Shown: positions 20,440-32,560 of the stretch, piece by piece
How positions within the stretch are numbered: position 1 is the first letter of the stretch
Layout: each line of letters starts with the position of its first letter
Assembly: GCA_964016985.1 (NCBI GenBank)
Contig: OZ024828.1
Location: 76,963,869-77,027,868, forward strand
Reading direction: 5' to 3'
DNA length: 64,000 bases
Source of the DNA: Anodontia alba
Lineage: Eukaryota; Mollusca; Bivalvia; Lucinida; Lucinidae
Position numbers and translations under genes: made by a program
Notes under the pieces: generated by a model
The model's database searches: none
What the model saw: only the letters and a program-made list of their open reading frames with translations
Told to the model about the DNA's origin: nothing

Positions 20440-21640
20440 TGATACCTTATCTTAACTGAGCTATAAAGCCAGAAGGTGTTGTGCCAAGCATATGGTAAAC
20501 TGGTAATGCTATAAAGCAAATGTGGTTAAAATCCATGCAATGGTGCAGGAGAGGACAAAATGGGAAGTAGCTAACTATGACCCTTTTGACCATAGCTTGG
20601 ACCCCAGAGTTTGCACAAGGAATTAATATGGTTTTGTAGGAGTCTAGCACATTTCAAAGGCATACAACAACTTTGGCTAAAATCTCTGCAGTCATGTAGG
20701 AGACAGTACAAAGGGCATAATAAAATTGTCATCTCTAACCTTTTGATCCCTGGTCTGATCCTTAGGGGTCTGGGCCAAAAAGCAAAATTGTGTTGAAGAA
20801 GTCAAGCATATGGGAAAGGCATACAATAGAAATTCGAGCAGGTAACATAATGGATAACATAAAGCTACCACCTCTATCACTGAAGAAATAACTGTTCTCA
20901 CAGGACAGCATAACAAATAAGAGTTGTCGCAGGACAGCAATAAGAGTTGTCTCAGAACAGCATAACCTGCCTGAATCGTGCTCTGCCTCTAAAGCTTTGA
21001 CCAAAAACTTTAACATAAAGTTTCTTTAAGTCTGCAACCTTGGCCTCAAGGTCATTCATGCGGGTCGGGATGGTACAGCATAAAACCAGACCAGTATCTA
21101 ACATCAGGGCTATGAACTACTTCCATCCAGAGGTTCAGGAGATATAGCCTTTTAAAAAGCAAAATGTTTAACCAATGCTGATGCCAGAACCGATGCTGAC
21201 GTGACTGCTACAGCTCCACTTTTGTACAGGTGAGGTAAAAAGTGGAACATGAAATATATTTGTAAACCACTATGCCCTCAGTTATATGCTGGTCCATATA
21301 AAATCCCAAAGTTGGAAAGGGGCATAACTGACAGAAATAATCTTTTTTTCAAGAATTAATCAAGTGATCTACTCCTCAGCCCCAATAAGCTCACCAAATT
21401 TCAAGGCCCTAGCTCTAATAGTTATCAAGATATCTTGCTCACAAGAAAAGTGATGAATGGATGGCCAGCTGGACGGACAACAGAGTGAGTCCATTTGTCT
21501 GTCTATCCATTATGCTGTCTGCTCCTAGATCATTGCATTGACTTCAACCATCTTTGCATGTCACCATATTGATTTCTGGCCCTGCTGTTTGGTACTGGGC
21601 AAAGGGTCAAAAGGTCAAACTGATCTAAACATATTCTGCC
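20440..21640. repeat. Decayed tandem-repeat elements
   Basis: Unit-like phrases (GGCATAACTGACAGAAATAA, AAGGTCATTCATGCGGG, CATACAACAACTTTGGCTAA) and the terminal CTGGACGGACAACAGAGTGA resemble degenerate versions of the arrays elsewhere. No gene recognised. Confidence 0.45.
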
Positions 21641-21883
21641 GTATGAGCTATGCCATGTGAAAATACATATTTGTCTTTTGGACATAATGTCACATGGAAG
21701 GCAGCTGGGTTCAACAACATGTCTCAATGGTTCCAAGTCAGGTCCCACTTCTACCATTACAGTCAGTCAGAGGACTGGTTTACTCTTTCAGTGCCAAATT
21801 TCAGACTGCATTTGTCATTCGCTTCGTTTTTTGTTGTTTTTTTTCAAACTATAAATTGAAAAGAAGTTTATATGTAAAGTTGA

Positions 21884-22062
21884 AAGACTGAATGTCAAAC
21901 AGCATAGATCCTGATGAGACAGCTCATAATGAGCCGTCTCATCTGGATCTATGCTGTTTGCAAAAGAAAAACTGAATGTCAAACAGTATAGATCCTGATG
22001 AGACGGCTCATTATGAGCCGTCTCATCTGGATCTATGCTGTTTGCAAAAGAAAAACTGAATG
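21884..22062. repeat. Tandem pair of hairpin MITEs
   Basis: Two consecutive near-identical hairpins with AGACTGAATGTCAAACAGCA / CATAGATCCTGATGAGAC and its complement, sharing the ..TTTGCAAAAGAAAAACTGAATG boundary. About 82-bp unit. Confidence 0.82.
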
Positions 22063-22099
22063 TCATACCTATGGCAGTGAAAGAGCTAAGATAGATGAT

Positions 22100-22285
22100 G
22101 ATGATTTGGTGTTCTATGTCTCTTTAAAAGTTAATAAAAAATTTATCAAAATACTAAAGGGGTGATGAAGGCCCTGTGCAATGAAGCACTGTACATACGA
22201 GCTGAAATCCACCTCAAGTGGGATTAGAACCCAGGATCTCATGGTCCAATGTCAGGAGGCTTACCACTGAGCCATGCAAATGCTT
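22100..22285 (-). mobile_element. Second tRNA-derived SINE type, family J (diverged)
   Basis: The minus-strand head GCATTTGCATGGCTCAGTGG contains an A-box match and CTGGGTTCTAATCCCACTTG a B-box match. The 3' end near 22105 reads as a degraded form of the GACATAGAACACCAAATCA tail, also present at 46845-46915. Tail-related fragments at 22575-22640 and 42815-42905. Confidence 0.65.
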
Positions 22286-22695
22286 TTTCTTCACTCACTG
22301 TAGACTGAATGAACTCCCCCATTCTATATATTGGAAGATTCTTATTTTGATTTTAGGTATGTCAGATTATGTGATTTAGATATTTCCAGAGAAAAATGGT
22401 TGAACTATTTGCAAACAGTGGAGACCCTGACCAGATGCCACATTCAGTGGCATCTGATCTGGGTCTCCAATGTTTGCCTGTTACCCTTATAGGGGTCTCC
22501 AGACTACAATGGGTTAAGGTAGAGTATAGAGAAAATTCTCAGATAAGTTTTCTTTCACGGTAAAAACATATATATTTGTTTTATTTGGGCTTTACGTCAC
22601 TTTCAACAATCTTTCAGTCATATCGCGAAGGTGTATATATGGAAGGACTCATCAGCAGGGCCTCGGTGGGGCACTTCTAGGTAGCCACAACTTAA

Positions 22696-22910
22696 CCCTC
22701 CTCCTGCTGAATCTGGATATGCTTCACCTTGGCAAACAGTGTAGATCCATCTCTGCTGGCTTCTTCAGAAGCCAACTGATCTGGATCTGCACTGTTTGTC
22801 ATTCAGTATGTGAATTTATGTCAACAAACTGGATTAAATAATCGGATTGGCTAACAATTAGAAATGGACATGGCATCTTAATTTATTCAGCATGACAAGG
22901 GTTATGTATT
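22696..22910. mobile_element. TTAA hairpin MITE, family A1
   Basis: Starts CCCTCCTCCTGCTGAATCTG after TTAA; central hairpin CAAACAGTGTAGATCCATC with GGCTTCTTCAGAAGCC; ends TTCAGCATGACAAGGGTTA. Target duplication imperfect on the right. Confidence 0.8.
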
Positions 22911-23235
22911 TATCAGGAAGTGGAGAAAATTATCCCAGAATTATCATCATGTCTGTGAAAATGACAACCAATATCTTCCAACAGTATACCTCAATCCATT
23001 GTTTTATTTTTTACCCCACCCACTCTCTATTATATGAACAAAAAAAAAATATCTAATGGCATTATGAACGGGTTTTTTCCACTGAAGAATAAAGCTAACA
23101 TATCCCTTTGAAAAAAGGTTAACCAAAAGGTAAACCTCGGACGATGACCAACAACCTTGACATGGCTATTTTAAAGGATGGAACTTTTCTGTAAAAAAAA
23201 CCTGTGCAAAGTTTTCAAAGCAAAAGAGACTGGGT

Positions 23236-23478
23236 CGAGGGTTGAGCGCAAGACTAGCGTAAGTCAGATGGTTGTTTTTCCCCAAACCTAATCTCCTCAC
23301 CATGAAGGCGTTATGAAGATTACAACATTTCTTTCTGTAAACAATGAAAATTTAGGTGCCATTGCTCGTATGAGCAATGGCACCTAAATTTGCATTGTTT
23401 ACAAAGGGGTCCAAGTTGCCCCTAAACAAGGGTTTCAAAAATATGTTTGAGTTACAATAGTCTTGCGCTCAACCCTCG
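23236..23478. mobile_element. 243-bp MITE, family F
   Basis: Opposite orientation to 15925-16167, same length and ends, flanked by GGGT (23232-23235, 23479-23482). Only 47 bp separate it from the ST7 donor at 23526. Confidence 0.9.
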
Positions 23479-23525
23479 GGGTGGGGTTTATATTTGACCT
23501 GGTGCCTGTGCCTCAAAAGACTTAC

Positions 23526-23680
23526 TATGTAAGGCCTCATGTGTTGAACTCTGATGCTGTGTCTGTTGAGATTTTTTATACTGAGATTCTGCATATTTGT
23601 ACCCTTGTTTAAATAATTTCTCTGCCTCTAAAATAGTTCCCGACTCCTCTTCTGCCAATAAAATTAACGCTGTTGCACAT
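23526..23680 (-). CDS. ST7: ST7 internal exon
   Basis: 155-bp exon encoding ECATALILLAEEESGTILEA, then EKLFKQGYKYAESQYKKSQQ and a Gln/His/Ser-rich tail ending EALH. This is the helical, TPR-like central part of ST7 (family block ECATAYILLAEEE...EAEKLFKQAL). The acceptor is ctatcttcag|ATGTGC and the donor CATA|GTAAGT. The first base completes the Glu codon begun at 32977, and the last A joins GG of the next exon to give Arg, restoring the conserved HRRDTNV junction. A 243-bp MITE begins 46 bp beyond the donor, at 23478 on the plus strand. Confidence 0.95.
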
Positions 23681-24058
23681 CTGAAGATAGAAAACATACA
23701 TGTAAGTAAATAACATACAATATTTACTATAAGTATTGGGACATCTGAACAACTTACCATACGCATCCTAAACTTTGAACAAGTCTGTTTTACTACCTGT
23801 TGATGTGTCTAAAACAGTGCTGGATGGGTGGCAAACAGTGTGGACCCTGATCAGATGCCATGTTCTGGGGGGTCTGATCTGGGTCTACACTGTTTGCTAA
23901 GGCCAGTTTTTTTTTTCCAATACTTGGGGTTCTTAAAGTATATTACATATTAGCTACAGCTAATTCTTGAGCCAGACTAGACAATTCCCTTCAGAATTTC
24001 TAAATATTGTAATTTACATCCTAACTTTTTCATATGGATGGAAATGCACTTTATTTAG

Positions 24059-24252
24059 CCCTTAAAGTGCAATTCAAGACTGTAGCAGACACCTTTTTGT
24101 TTTACCTTTTTTTATGAGAAAAAAGGTTTGACATTTCATGTGAACTGTCTGCTAGGCAGACACTTCACATTAAATGTCTAGCCTTGTTTTCTTAAAAAAA
24201 AAAAAAAAAAAATAGAATGTTGTCTGCTGTTGTTGTGATGGGTGCTTTGAAT
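24059..24252. mobile_element. Hairpin MITE family D
   Basis: CCCTTAAAGTGCAATTCAAG start, AAAAGGTTTGACATTTCATG and complement as arms, an A-run of about 18 at 24194, and GGGTGCTTTGAA near the end. Confidence 0.7.
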
Positions 24253-24315
24253 ATTTAAAATACCATGATCGATGATTGTCAGAGTTTCAGATTTTCTTGA
24301 GACAAACAGAAAATC

Positions 24316-24618
24316 TGTATTTGTTTGTGTTTTACATCCCAGTCAACCCAATGGGTCATCTCGAGCGCAGTCAGTTTACCTCACCACACTTTTACTGAAC
24401 AGGCTTAGTCCTCTAAGTGGTTAACCAGTTTTGTGCACATTCTTTCGCCAGATACTGACACCTGTCCTTCTTGAATCAGCGGAAGGGAGAGAATGACCGT
24501 AGAAAATATTTCATGATCAAATCTCCATCAAAAAATTTTGCTGACCAGGCGGGGGCCAAACACACAACCTCCTGATCACCAGTTGGACATGCATCCAACT
24601 GAGCCACCGAAGCTGGCA
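24316..24618 (-). mobile_element. tRNA-derived SINE, family A (diverged)
   Basis: Tail GTTTGTGTTTTACATCCCAG at the left on plus and a decayed head with TGGCTCAGTTGGATGC near 24600 on minus. Confidence 0.8.
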
Positions 24619-25070
24619 ATCAGACTGTGCAGATGTGACAGCTAAGATCAGGACAAGCTGCAGGGCCATATACTATAATCTGGGTCCATAGTTATTTTTA
24701 TGATTCGACATGAATGACATGCTCAAAAATACGGACAAGCAAAACTTCACAACAACCTGGCCTTTGTGATCCTTTGCCTGTTCACATTAATGCCTTTTAT
24801 ATGATTAACTGTGTCTGGCCAGTTTACTTTTAAAACTAAAACATCAGATTTAAATATTAGCTGAAAGTAGTCAGTTAAAACCCATTCAATGCATTTTGTT
24901 CTCTACTCATTTCTCCCTCAGTGTACCAAAAGTTTCTTACTTCAATGATGTAGGGAAGGAAAGAAATTAGTTTTGGAAAAGGGGGAGAAACCTTGGGGAT
25001 GGATATACCCCCTAGGGGAATATTTCTTATAAAAATAGTTGTCTTTCTGTTCAATAGGGGCTTCTCTTAA

Positions 25071-25262
25071 TCCTTGTCCTGCCGAACCTGGATATGCCCT
25101 GCTTTTGCAAACAGTGTAGATCCAGATCAGTTGGCTTCTGAAGAAGCCAACTGATCTGGATCTGCACTGTTTGTCATTAAGTATGTGAATTGATCAAATA
25201 ATCTGACTGGCTGACAATTAGATATGGGCATTGGCATCTTAATTCATTCAGCATGACTAGGG
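25071..25262. mobile_element. TTAA hairpin MITE, family A1
   Basis: TTAA at 25067-25070 and 25263-25266. Starts TCCTTGTCCTGCCGAACCTG and ends TTCAGCATGACTAGG. The central hairpin TGTAGATCCAGATCAGTTGG folds about GCTTCTGAAGAAGC. Insertion at TTAA with CCCTTG-type ends is piggyBac-like. Confidence 0.85.
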
Positions 25263-25266
25263 TTAA

Positions 25267-26010
25267 GGATTGGAATTTCCTTAAAATGTCGCTTCCAGTT
25301 CTTCAAGGTTTCAATTACCAGGGAGGCAACTTCCTGTCTGCAACGCTTGCCTCCCTTTGCACAATGATGGCAAAATCTTCCAGGTATATCCACTCAGTGT
25401 AACTGCTTATTGCTGCAGCAACGGACTTCTTCTACTCTTTGGTAAAATTATGTACTCAATCCTTAGTTCTTACTGTCCGAGGTTCTAACCTAAACAGTGC
25501 CAGTAACAAGTTGTTTCCCCTATCCAGAGGGCAAATGTACTACACCATCATGAGGAATAAAAATACTTTTACACTTCTGACATGTTCAGGTCTTATGCAA
25601 ATAAATGCTATTGCTGATTTTGCTAATTATTAATTAGGATTGTTCACAATGGTAACAGTTTCAACATGTGACGTCAGTGTGATTAATCAAGTTCTTGACT
25701 CTGGGGATTGTTTTCCATCTCTCAGTATTTTCACAACATGAATCCTCTTTCATGATGAGTGAAGTGAATCAACTAAAATATTTTCTAATTGCAGTTTTAC
25801 ATTTAGAAATTTTAAATTATCTCAGATGAAATTAAATTTATAATGATGTTTAAACATCTTAATTTAGCTACTTACAATAATTTTACTGCAATTGTATCAT
25901 ACAACAAAATAAAGGAGTATTCAAAAAGTAATTGCATTGGTATTTCTGTACCAAGAGATATTGTGTAGGAACAATGAAACTGCACTGAGGAACCAGTTCC
26001 AATGAGTATA
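25267..26010. other. Intronic, no feature recognised
   Basis: AT-rich and mostly non-repetitive by eye. No splice-bounded ST7 block and no recognisable protein match. Confidence 0.5.
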
Positions 26011-26011
26011 G

Positions 26012-26600
26012 TCACAGGCTATGATGCAAACAAAGCTCCACAGAAGGCACCTTTTTCAACAAAAAAGTATTGATATTTCCCCATGAAAATTATGTTATGA
26101 GTACATCAGAAGCACCTTACCGAGGCACTTTTAATGAATACCTATAACATATACAGTCGACTCTCGTTATCTCGAACTCGCTTATCTCGAATTACCGCTT
26201 ATCTCGAAATGAAAATCTGGCCCCTGTTTTATCACAGAGATCTACCAACAGGCAACAAAATATTGTGGAAAAGAGGAGAAACTGCTCCTTAGGAGCAATT
26301 TCTCCTCTTTTCCACAATATTTTCAATTTATCTCTAACAGGAGCCAAATTACATATTCATTCGTGTTAAAATTGGTTGTTCGATTAAATGTTTTCCTCAG
26401 TTCCGCAAATCTGATATGTCGAAGTACGGATATCTCGAAGGGTTTCATAGAGTCCCTTGGAATTGAGATAACGAGAGTCGACTGTATTTTTATGGAGAAA
26501 TAAGAATATTATTTACCTGATACCCCACCTTATCTAGAGCCAAAAGTAAAACTTATCCTAGATTATCGCCACATTTATTCCCTTATTTGGAGCTACAGCA
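26012..26600. mobile_element. Hairpin MITE family I split by a pogo-like MITE
   Basis: Left half AAAGCTCCACAGAAGGCACC to CCTATAACATA and right half TTTTTATGGAGAAATAAG to TTATTTGGAGCTACAG belong to one family I element, separated at a TA by 26154-26484. Confidence 0.75.
26154..26484. mobile_element. pogo/Tigger-like MITE, intact
   Basis: CAGTCGACTCTCGTTATCTC and GAGATAACGAGAGTCGACTG inverted ends with TA at 26152-26153 and 26485-26486. Central GGAGAAACTGCTCCTTAGGAGC hairpin. No ORF. Best-preserved copy of its family here. Confidence 0.92.
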
Positions 26601-27019
26601 AATCTTTCAGAACATGCAGAACATGATGGTTTGCATCTGCTGTGAAGAAAACAGCAATAACAATGATTATTAATGACGTGTGTTGAAAATTACATGGAAA
26701 GTCATTGTGGCTATTTAAAGAAACTGACATTACAAACAAACAATTCCAGTTTTCTAACAAAAACAATTCGGTCATGCCCTGGAGAGGAAGAAAATTAGTT
26801 TTGCTTCTGTTTAATTCAGATTGCTACTTCAATACTTGTGGAGAAATGTTTGACATTTCAATCACACTCTTATATTTTTGTGTTCACAAATATATGGTTC
26901 AAAAAAAATTTGAGGTCTAGAAAACTTCTTTAGGTCAAAGGTCATCGCAAAGGGTATGTGATTCCCTGGTGGGTTCCACAATCTGACTACCTGAAAGGTA
27001 CCATGTGACTGTTTGATGG

Positions 27020-27657
27020 GTACAATCATGGGACTCTTGGATAGTTATCATAATGTGACTATTGGAAAGGTACCATCATGTAACTGCTGGAAAGATACCA
27101 TAATGTGACTAACAGATACCATTATGTGACTGACAGATACTATAATCTGACTGACAGATACCATAGTGTGACTAACAGATAATGTGACTGACAAGTACCA
27201 TAATATGACTGACAGATACTATAATGTGACTGACAGATATCATAATGTGACTGACAGATAATAAAAATGACAGATACCATAATCTGACTGACAGATACCA
27301 TAGTGTGACTGACAAATATCATGTGCCAGACAGATACTATAATGTGACTGACAGATATGATTATGTGACTGACAGATACCATAATGTGACTGACATATAC
27401 TATACTGTGACTTACAGATACTGTAATGTGACTGACAGATACTATAGTGTGACTGACATACACCATAGTGTGACTGACAAATACCATGTGACAGACAGAT
27501 ACTATAATGTGACTGACAGATATGATTATGTGATAGACAGATACCATAATGTGACTGAAAGATACTATACTGTGACTGATACTGTAATGTGACTGACAGA
27601 CACCATAATGTGACTGACAGATTCAATAATGTGACTGCTTGATGGGTATAATCATCT
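27020..27657. repeat. Minisatellite, unit 20-22 bp
   Basis: About 25-30 units of GTGACTGACAGATACCATAAT with diverged flanking units. Long open frames on both strands are translations of this short repeat, not proteins. Confidence 0.92.
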
Positions 27658-27903
27658 GGGCCCAGTTGTTCAAAGCTAACGACACCGTTAGTTAAAGATT
27701 TGTTAAAATTTACATCGAGTGATAGGCAAATATGCTGAAATTTTTTGCTGAAAAAATGTGAGTAGCTTTTGCAGTGCAAAAGCTACTCACATTTTTTCAG
27801 CAAAAAATATCAGAATATTGTATATTGAATCTGCTAAAACAGTTAACGAAATGACCCTTAACAAGCTCGTTAAGCTAACGACGCTTTGAACAACCGGGCC
27901 CTG
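27658..27903. mobile_element. Hairpin MITE family C inside the minisatellite
   Basis: GGGCCCAGTTGTTCAAAGCT and CTTTGAACAACCGGGCCC ends. The minisatellite resumes at once (GACTGCTTGACGGCTGTCAT). Confidence 0.88.
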
Positions 27904-28115
27904 ACTGCTTGACGGCTGTCATAATCTGACTGCTAGATGGCTATCATAATGTGACTGCTGGATGGTTATCATAATAAGATAATGAACATCAGAAAGGTAT
28001 CAAAATGTGACTGCCTGACAGGTATGACAATACTGAGAGGTATCATGGTGTGAGTGTTTGATGGGAACATGTGACTGCCTGAAAGGTACCACTTGACTAC
28101 CCCATAGGTTTCATG
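27904..28115. repeat. Minisatellite, diverged continuation
   Basis: Degenerate units of GTGACTGCTGGATGGTTATCA; older-looking than the central block. Confidence 0.7.
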
Positions 28116-28202
28116 TGACTATCAGAAAGCATAGCTCTAGATAAGGCACTTTTTTCAACTAGGAATTGTTATATTTTTCTTATTTCTCCACAAAAACATA
28201 TG

Positions 28203-28442
28203 AGCCAGCTTACGACAAAACCTACAATAAGACCTGTGTGACTAGCAAAAACTCAGATTAGCTTGTACATCCACCCAGTATGGCAAGGTTCTTGTTCATC
28301 CCTCTAAGGATAGCCCAGAGGCTGCTGAAGAAGGCACATGCAATCAGTGAAGACTCTGATCAGACTGCACAGATGGGCATGCAGATCTGAGTCTTCACTG
28401 GTCACACAAGGTTTATTGTTGGTTTTGTTGTGTGCTGGCTCA
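28203..28442. mobile_element. Hairpin MITE with GACTCAGATC core
   Basis: Outer ends GAGCCAGCTTACGACAAAAC and GTTTTGTTGTGTGCTGGCTC are inverted repeats; most complete member of the 3690-3945 family. Confidence 0.72.
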
Positions 28443-28778
28443 TTGTTGGTACTCAGCATTAACATCAGTAGGAGGCAAGGGGCTAAACTGCCTTCTATTC
28501 TTCCAAGATAGTCTTCAACATTTTAGTCCTTTTGGATTTATCATCTTTAATTTTCATGCCAGGTGGCTTCTACTTTACTTTTACTTTAAGCTTTTAGCGG
28601 TTTACTTCTACATTTAATGAAAAGGCTGGGTACTCATTAGAAGTGTCTCACTGAGGGGTTTCTAATGAGTACCACATGCTTTTGTGGAAAAATAGGAATA
28701 ATACTTTCCTGATAATCCCTATTATCTGGAGCTATGAGATGGATACTGTAATGTGACTGCTGATGTGTACTACAACCT

Positions 28779-28985
28779 GGGCCCAGTTGTTCAAAGCAGC
28801 GTTGACTTAAAAAGCTTATTAATGACAAACTCATTAACTTTTGTAGCTAAGGTATTTTCAAATACACTGATACTTTTGCTGCAAAAATGTGAGTAGCTTT
28901 TGCAATGCTAAAGCTACTGACATTTTCTCAGCAAAAAATATTAATGTATTTGCCATTTCATGTTAGCTAACAACTTTGTTAAAGG
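28779..28985. mobile_element. Hairpin MITE family C, truncated and diverged
   Basis: GGGCCCAGTTGTTCAAAGC left end and GTGAGTAGCTTTTGCA hairpin; right GGGCCC end missing. Confidence 0.75.
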
Positions 28986-29305
28986 TCAAGTATGGAGGTA
29001 TTTGATTCATACTTCAAATAAAAAGTACTTGAAGTAAGCATCAGAAAATCGAAAACAGCATCAAATTATCTTCATTAGTTCCTGAGATATGAAGAATTGT
29101 AGTTTGAAATACAACTACATTTGACATTTGTTTTCATAAGTTTCATTAATATTCATGAGCAAATTTATGACATCATTGAAGAACAATGAAATTAAAAAAA
29201 AATTAAATCATTTAATAACTTTAAATTTTGGAATACTATATGGTTGAAATTTGATAGAAGCATTACGTAGAATATTTTTTACTAATGAAAATAAATTTGA
29301 CTTAA
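28986..29305. other. AT-rich intronic stretch, nothing recognised
   Basis: No repeat family or coding match seen. Confidence 0.5.
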
Positions 29306-29510
29306 CCCTTGTTATGCTGAATAAATTAAGATGCCACACCCACTTCTAATTTCCAGCCAATCAGATTACTTGATCCAGATTTTTGATAGAAATTCACTTA
29401 TTTAATGACAAACAGTGCAGATTCAGATCAGTTGGCTTCTTCAGAAGCCAACTGATCTGGATCTACACGGTTTGCTAAGACATGGCATGTCGTGTTTAGC
29501 AAGAGAAGGA
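29306..29510. mobile_element. TTAA hairpin MITE, family A1
   Basis: Reverse orientation. TTAA at 29302-29305 and 29511-29514. CCCTTGTTATGCTGAATAAA start; hairpin with GGCTTCTTCAGAAGCC. Confidence 0.82.
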
Positions 29511-29514
29511 TTAA

Positions 29515-30140
29515 TATTCAGGGCAAAACTGGTTAAAAAATTTAAATTGAAATTCCTATTTAAATTATTTAAATTTCCATTTAAATGGCCCAGACTAACT
29601 CAAATTGAGTGATAAAAAAAGAATTTCATTCCAAAGGTCTTACATAGTAATATAGACCAAACTAAAAGAAAATGTTTCAAAATACTTTTTTAACTTGTTT
29701 TAAATTTATTTAAAAATTGAATTTAAGTGTTGAAATGTGAAACAGGGCTTAAAATTCTTTTTCACTATATGAAGTATGACAGATTTTGTAAAGATTGTTT
29801 ATTACAAATGTGGTTGATTATTCAAGAGTGTTTTTTATTTTGGTTGTAAATTTTCAATAAAAAGTTAAAATCATCTATGATGTCATAGAATGATGCATTG
29901 TAGGTAATTATCTGTCAAAAAGCAAGGAAGGCAACCCATGCTTGAAAAATAGTCTATTTGTTAAACAAATTGGCATAACTTTTGAACAAATGGGAATTTT
30001 TTCAAGCAGTTTTCCACAAAATGATCCTCTCAACAAATGCTACCTTAGATTTTAAATTCATTAATTTCACAAATTCCTCCATAATTGATCTAGTGGGCCC
30101 AAACTGCCTGACTGATGAATATGTTGGGTAAACAATGGTA
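29515..30140. other. AT-rich intronic stretch, nothing recognised
   Basis: Strongly AT-rich with several TTTAAAT runs. No gene or repeat family identified. Confidence 0.5.
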
Positions 30141-30148
30141 GCTGTTAA

Positions 30149-30378
30149 CCCTTAAAGCGCCAGTCACAACTATTGTTGTCTGCTTTGTCATCTGCTTGTG
30201 ATTTTAAAAGTCATTTTTTGCAAACAGTGTGGACCCAGATCAGACTGCTCCTTTAGGAGCAGTCTGATCTGGGTCCACACTGTTTGCCTGTATGCAAAAA
30301 TAGGTTTGATAAGAATATTCAGCAGACGACATAAACAGACGACATTTTCAGATGCAGGTTTTCTTGGCGTTTTAAGGG
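30149..30378. mobile_element. TTAA-type hairpin MITE, family B
   Basis: TTAA at 30145-30148 and 30379-30382. Ends CCCTTAAAGCGCCAGTCAC and TTGGCGTTTTAAGGG. Perfect central hairpin TGGACCCAGATCAGACTGC about CTCCTTTAGGAG. Confidence 0.9.
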
Positions 30379-30659
30379 TTAAAGTACCCTCACGACATTT
30401 GCTACAATTAGAACACATCAGTGGTATTTTTCTGAAACTTCTTTTAGAGAGAAAAACTAAGTAAGTATACTTCAGGCAAAAAGTTCTTTCACAGATTTTG
30501 ACAGTCATATTTCAGCTCTATCATACTGGATCAGAATCATTTTCATACTAAATCTTTTTTAGTTTGTTAAATGCTCTTATAATTAACCTTGAAAATGTCA
30601 TTCTCCTCAACATTACTAATTAATGAAATAGAAAGCCTGACATTTTTAACTTGTGTTAA

Positions 30660-30823
30660 CCCTGGTCCTCCTGAACCCAGGCATCTTCAGAAGCCAACTG
30701 ATCTGGATCTGCATGGTTCGTCATTAACTATGTGAATATGTATAAACAACCTGGATCAAATAATCTGATTGGCTGAACATGAGAAATGGGCATGGCATCT
30801 TAATTTATTCAGCATGGCAAGGG
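30660..30823. mobile_element. TTAA hairpin MITE, family A1, one hairpin arm deleted
   Basis: TTAA both sides (30656-30659, 30824-30827). The left arm of the hairpin is missing: the sequence goes from GAACCCAGGCATC straight to TTCAGAAGCCAACTGATCTG. Confidence 0.8.
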
Positions 30824-30889
30824 TTAACAATGTTTCTCAGTCATTCTAAACTGTCTGTAGGTTCATGGCTTTAGCCTCTCTTTCCTGCA

Positions 30890-31064
30890 TCATAGCTCCA
30901 GATAAGGCTTTTTTTTTTTCAACCAAAACTTATTGATATATTTCTTTATATTTCTCAACAAAAACATATGTTGTGGGTACTCATTAGAAGCACCTCGGTG
31001 AGGTGCTTCTAATGAGTACCCACAACATATGTATCTGTAGCAAAATAAAAATATTTACCTGATA
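30890..31064. mobile_element. Hairpin MITE family I
   Basis: CATAGCTCCAGATAAGGC start and AACATATGTTGTGGGTACTC arm folding on CACCTCGGTGAGGTG. Right end decayed. Confidence 0.82.
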
Positions 31065-31329
31065 CAAGAGGAGAAGAAGGGATAAAATAAATAATAATAG
31101 TTCCCCTGAAATACTACCATATATTTCATCTTAACTAGTTTTGACGAATGGATTTCTATTTGTGGAGTTCAAATCCATTTCTGTCAAACTCATTACAGAA
31201 TAATGTCATCATTAGACTAAACTGCAATTAGGGAACCAAATGATGTAAAAGGAGATTTTAAATGCCATCTCAGACTTGTCTGCACCATCTAGACCCAGAG
31301 TTCTAGATAACAGGGGTATCCAGATAAAC

Positions 31330-32425
31330 TAGAACAGTGTTTTCGGAGGGAAACATATGTCCCCCACCAGTTTGAACAGACATATTGTTAAAATAGATTG
31401 TATCAATAATATACTCAAGGTCACAATATACCTATATGTAAGTTTGGACAAAATTCATCCACTGCTCAATGAGATAGGGTGCTGACAAGCCATTTTCTAA
31501 AATCATAGCCCTTGTGTAACCTTGAAAATGGGATCAAGGTCACAAAAATCTAATCAGTTCTTGTCTCTGTCTCAACAATATAGCTGTGCAAGTTTGGTCA
31601 AAATCCATCTATTCATTCAGCAGATAGCGTACAGACAAGCCATTATCCAACAATCTGAGCTCTCCTGCAACCTTGAAAATGGGGTCAAGGTCACCAAAAT
31701 ACAATTAGTTATTTTCCATGCCACAACAATTTGGCTGTGCAAGTTTAGTTAAAATCCATCCATTCCTTCAAGAGAAACAGTGCAGACAAGCCATTTTCCA
31801 ACAATCTAAGCCCTAGTGTGACCTTGAAAATGTTGTCAAGGTCACCAAAATCTAATCATTTCTTTTCCATGTCCCCAAAATATAACTGTGCAAGTCTGGT
31901 CGAAATCTACTCATTCCTTCAGGAGACAAGGTGCAGACAAGCCATTTTCCACCAATTTAAGCCTTAGTGTGACCTTGAAAATGGGGTAAAGGTCATCAAA
32001 ATCTAACCAGATCTTTTCCATGTCACAACAATTAAGATGTAGAAGTTTGGTCAAAATCCATTCATTCTTTTAGGAGATAGGGTGCAGACAAGCAATTTTC
32101 CATCAATCTAAGCCCTCCCGTGACCTTGAAAATGGGGTCAAGGTCACCAAAATCTAATCAGTTCTTTTACATGTCCCAGCATTGTAGATGTGCAAGTTTG
32201 GTCAAAATCTATTCATTCCTACAAGAGATAGGGTGTGGACAAGCCATTTTCCAACAATCTAAGCCCTCCTGTGACCTTGAAAATGGGGTCAAGGTCACCA
32301 AAATCTAATCAGTTCTTTTACATGTCCCAGCAATATAGATGTGCAAGTCTGGTTAAAATCAATTCATTCCTTCAAGAGATATGGTGCGGACAAGCCATTT
32401 TCCAACAATTTGTGTAAGTTTGAGT
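31330..32425. repeat. Tandem array, unit about 155 bp (about seven units)
   Basis: Units contain GACCTTGAAAATGGGGTCAA, GGTCACCAAAATCTAATCAG, GTGCAAGTTTGGTCAAAATC and GACAAGCCATTTTCC. It starts near AACTAGAACAGTGTTTTCGG, like the start at 13502. ORFs are repeat translations. Confidence 0.88.
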
Positions 32426-32560
32426 CTGAGAGAATTTGCTCCCAATGTTTTCCTTTCAGAGTAGACCCCTTTTCATAAAGGGCTTGGTCTATAGAAAAGC
32501 AAACAGCAAATCACAAAAGTTGTCTTCCTTTGTATTAGTACAGTAAAATTCTGTTATTAA

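Noticed and set aside
22201..22285. Functional tRNA gene on the minus strand
   Set aside because: Boxes are present but the sequence is diverged and continues into a SINE-like body.
27140..27779. Long minus and plus ORFs of repeated SVSHIIVSV / VTDRYYN type
   Set aside because: Open on both strands because the short repeat lacks stops; no protein family seen.
27020..28115. CRISPR-like regular repeat
   Set aside because: No spacers between units, unit is contiguous, and the genome is eukaryotic.
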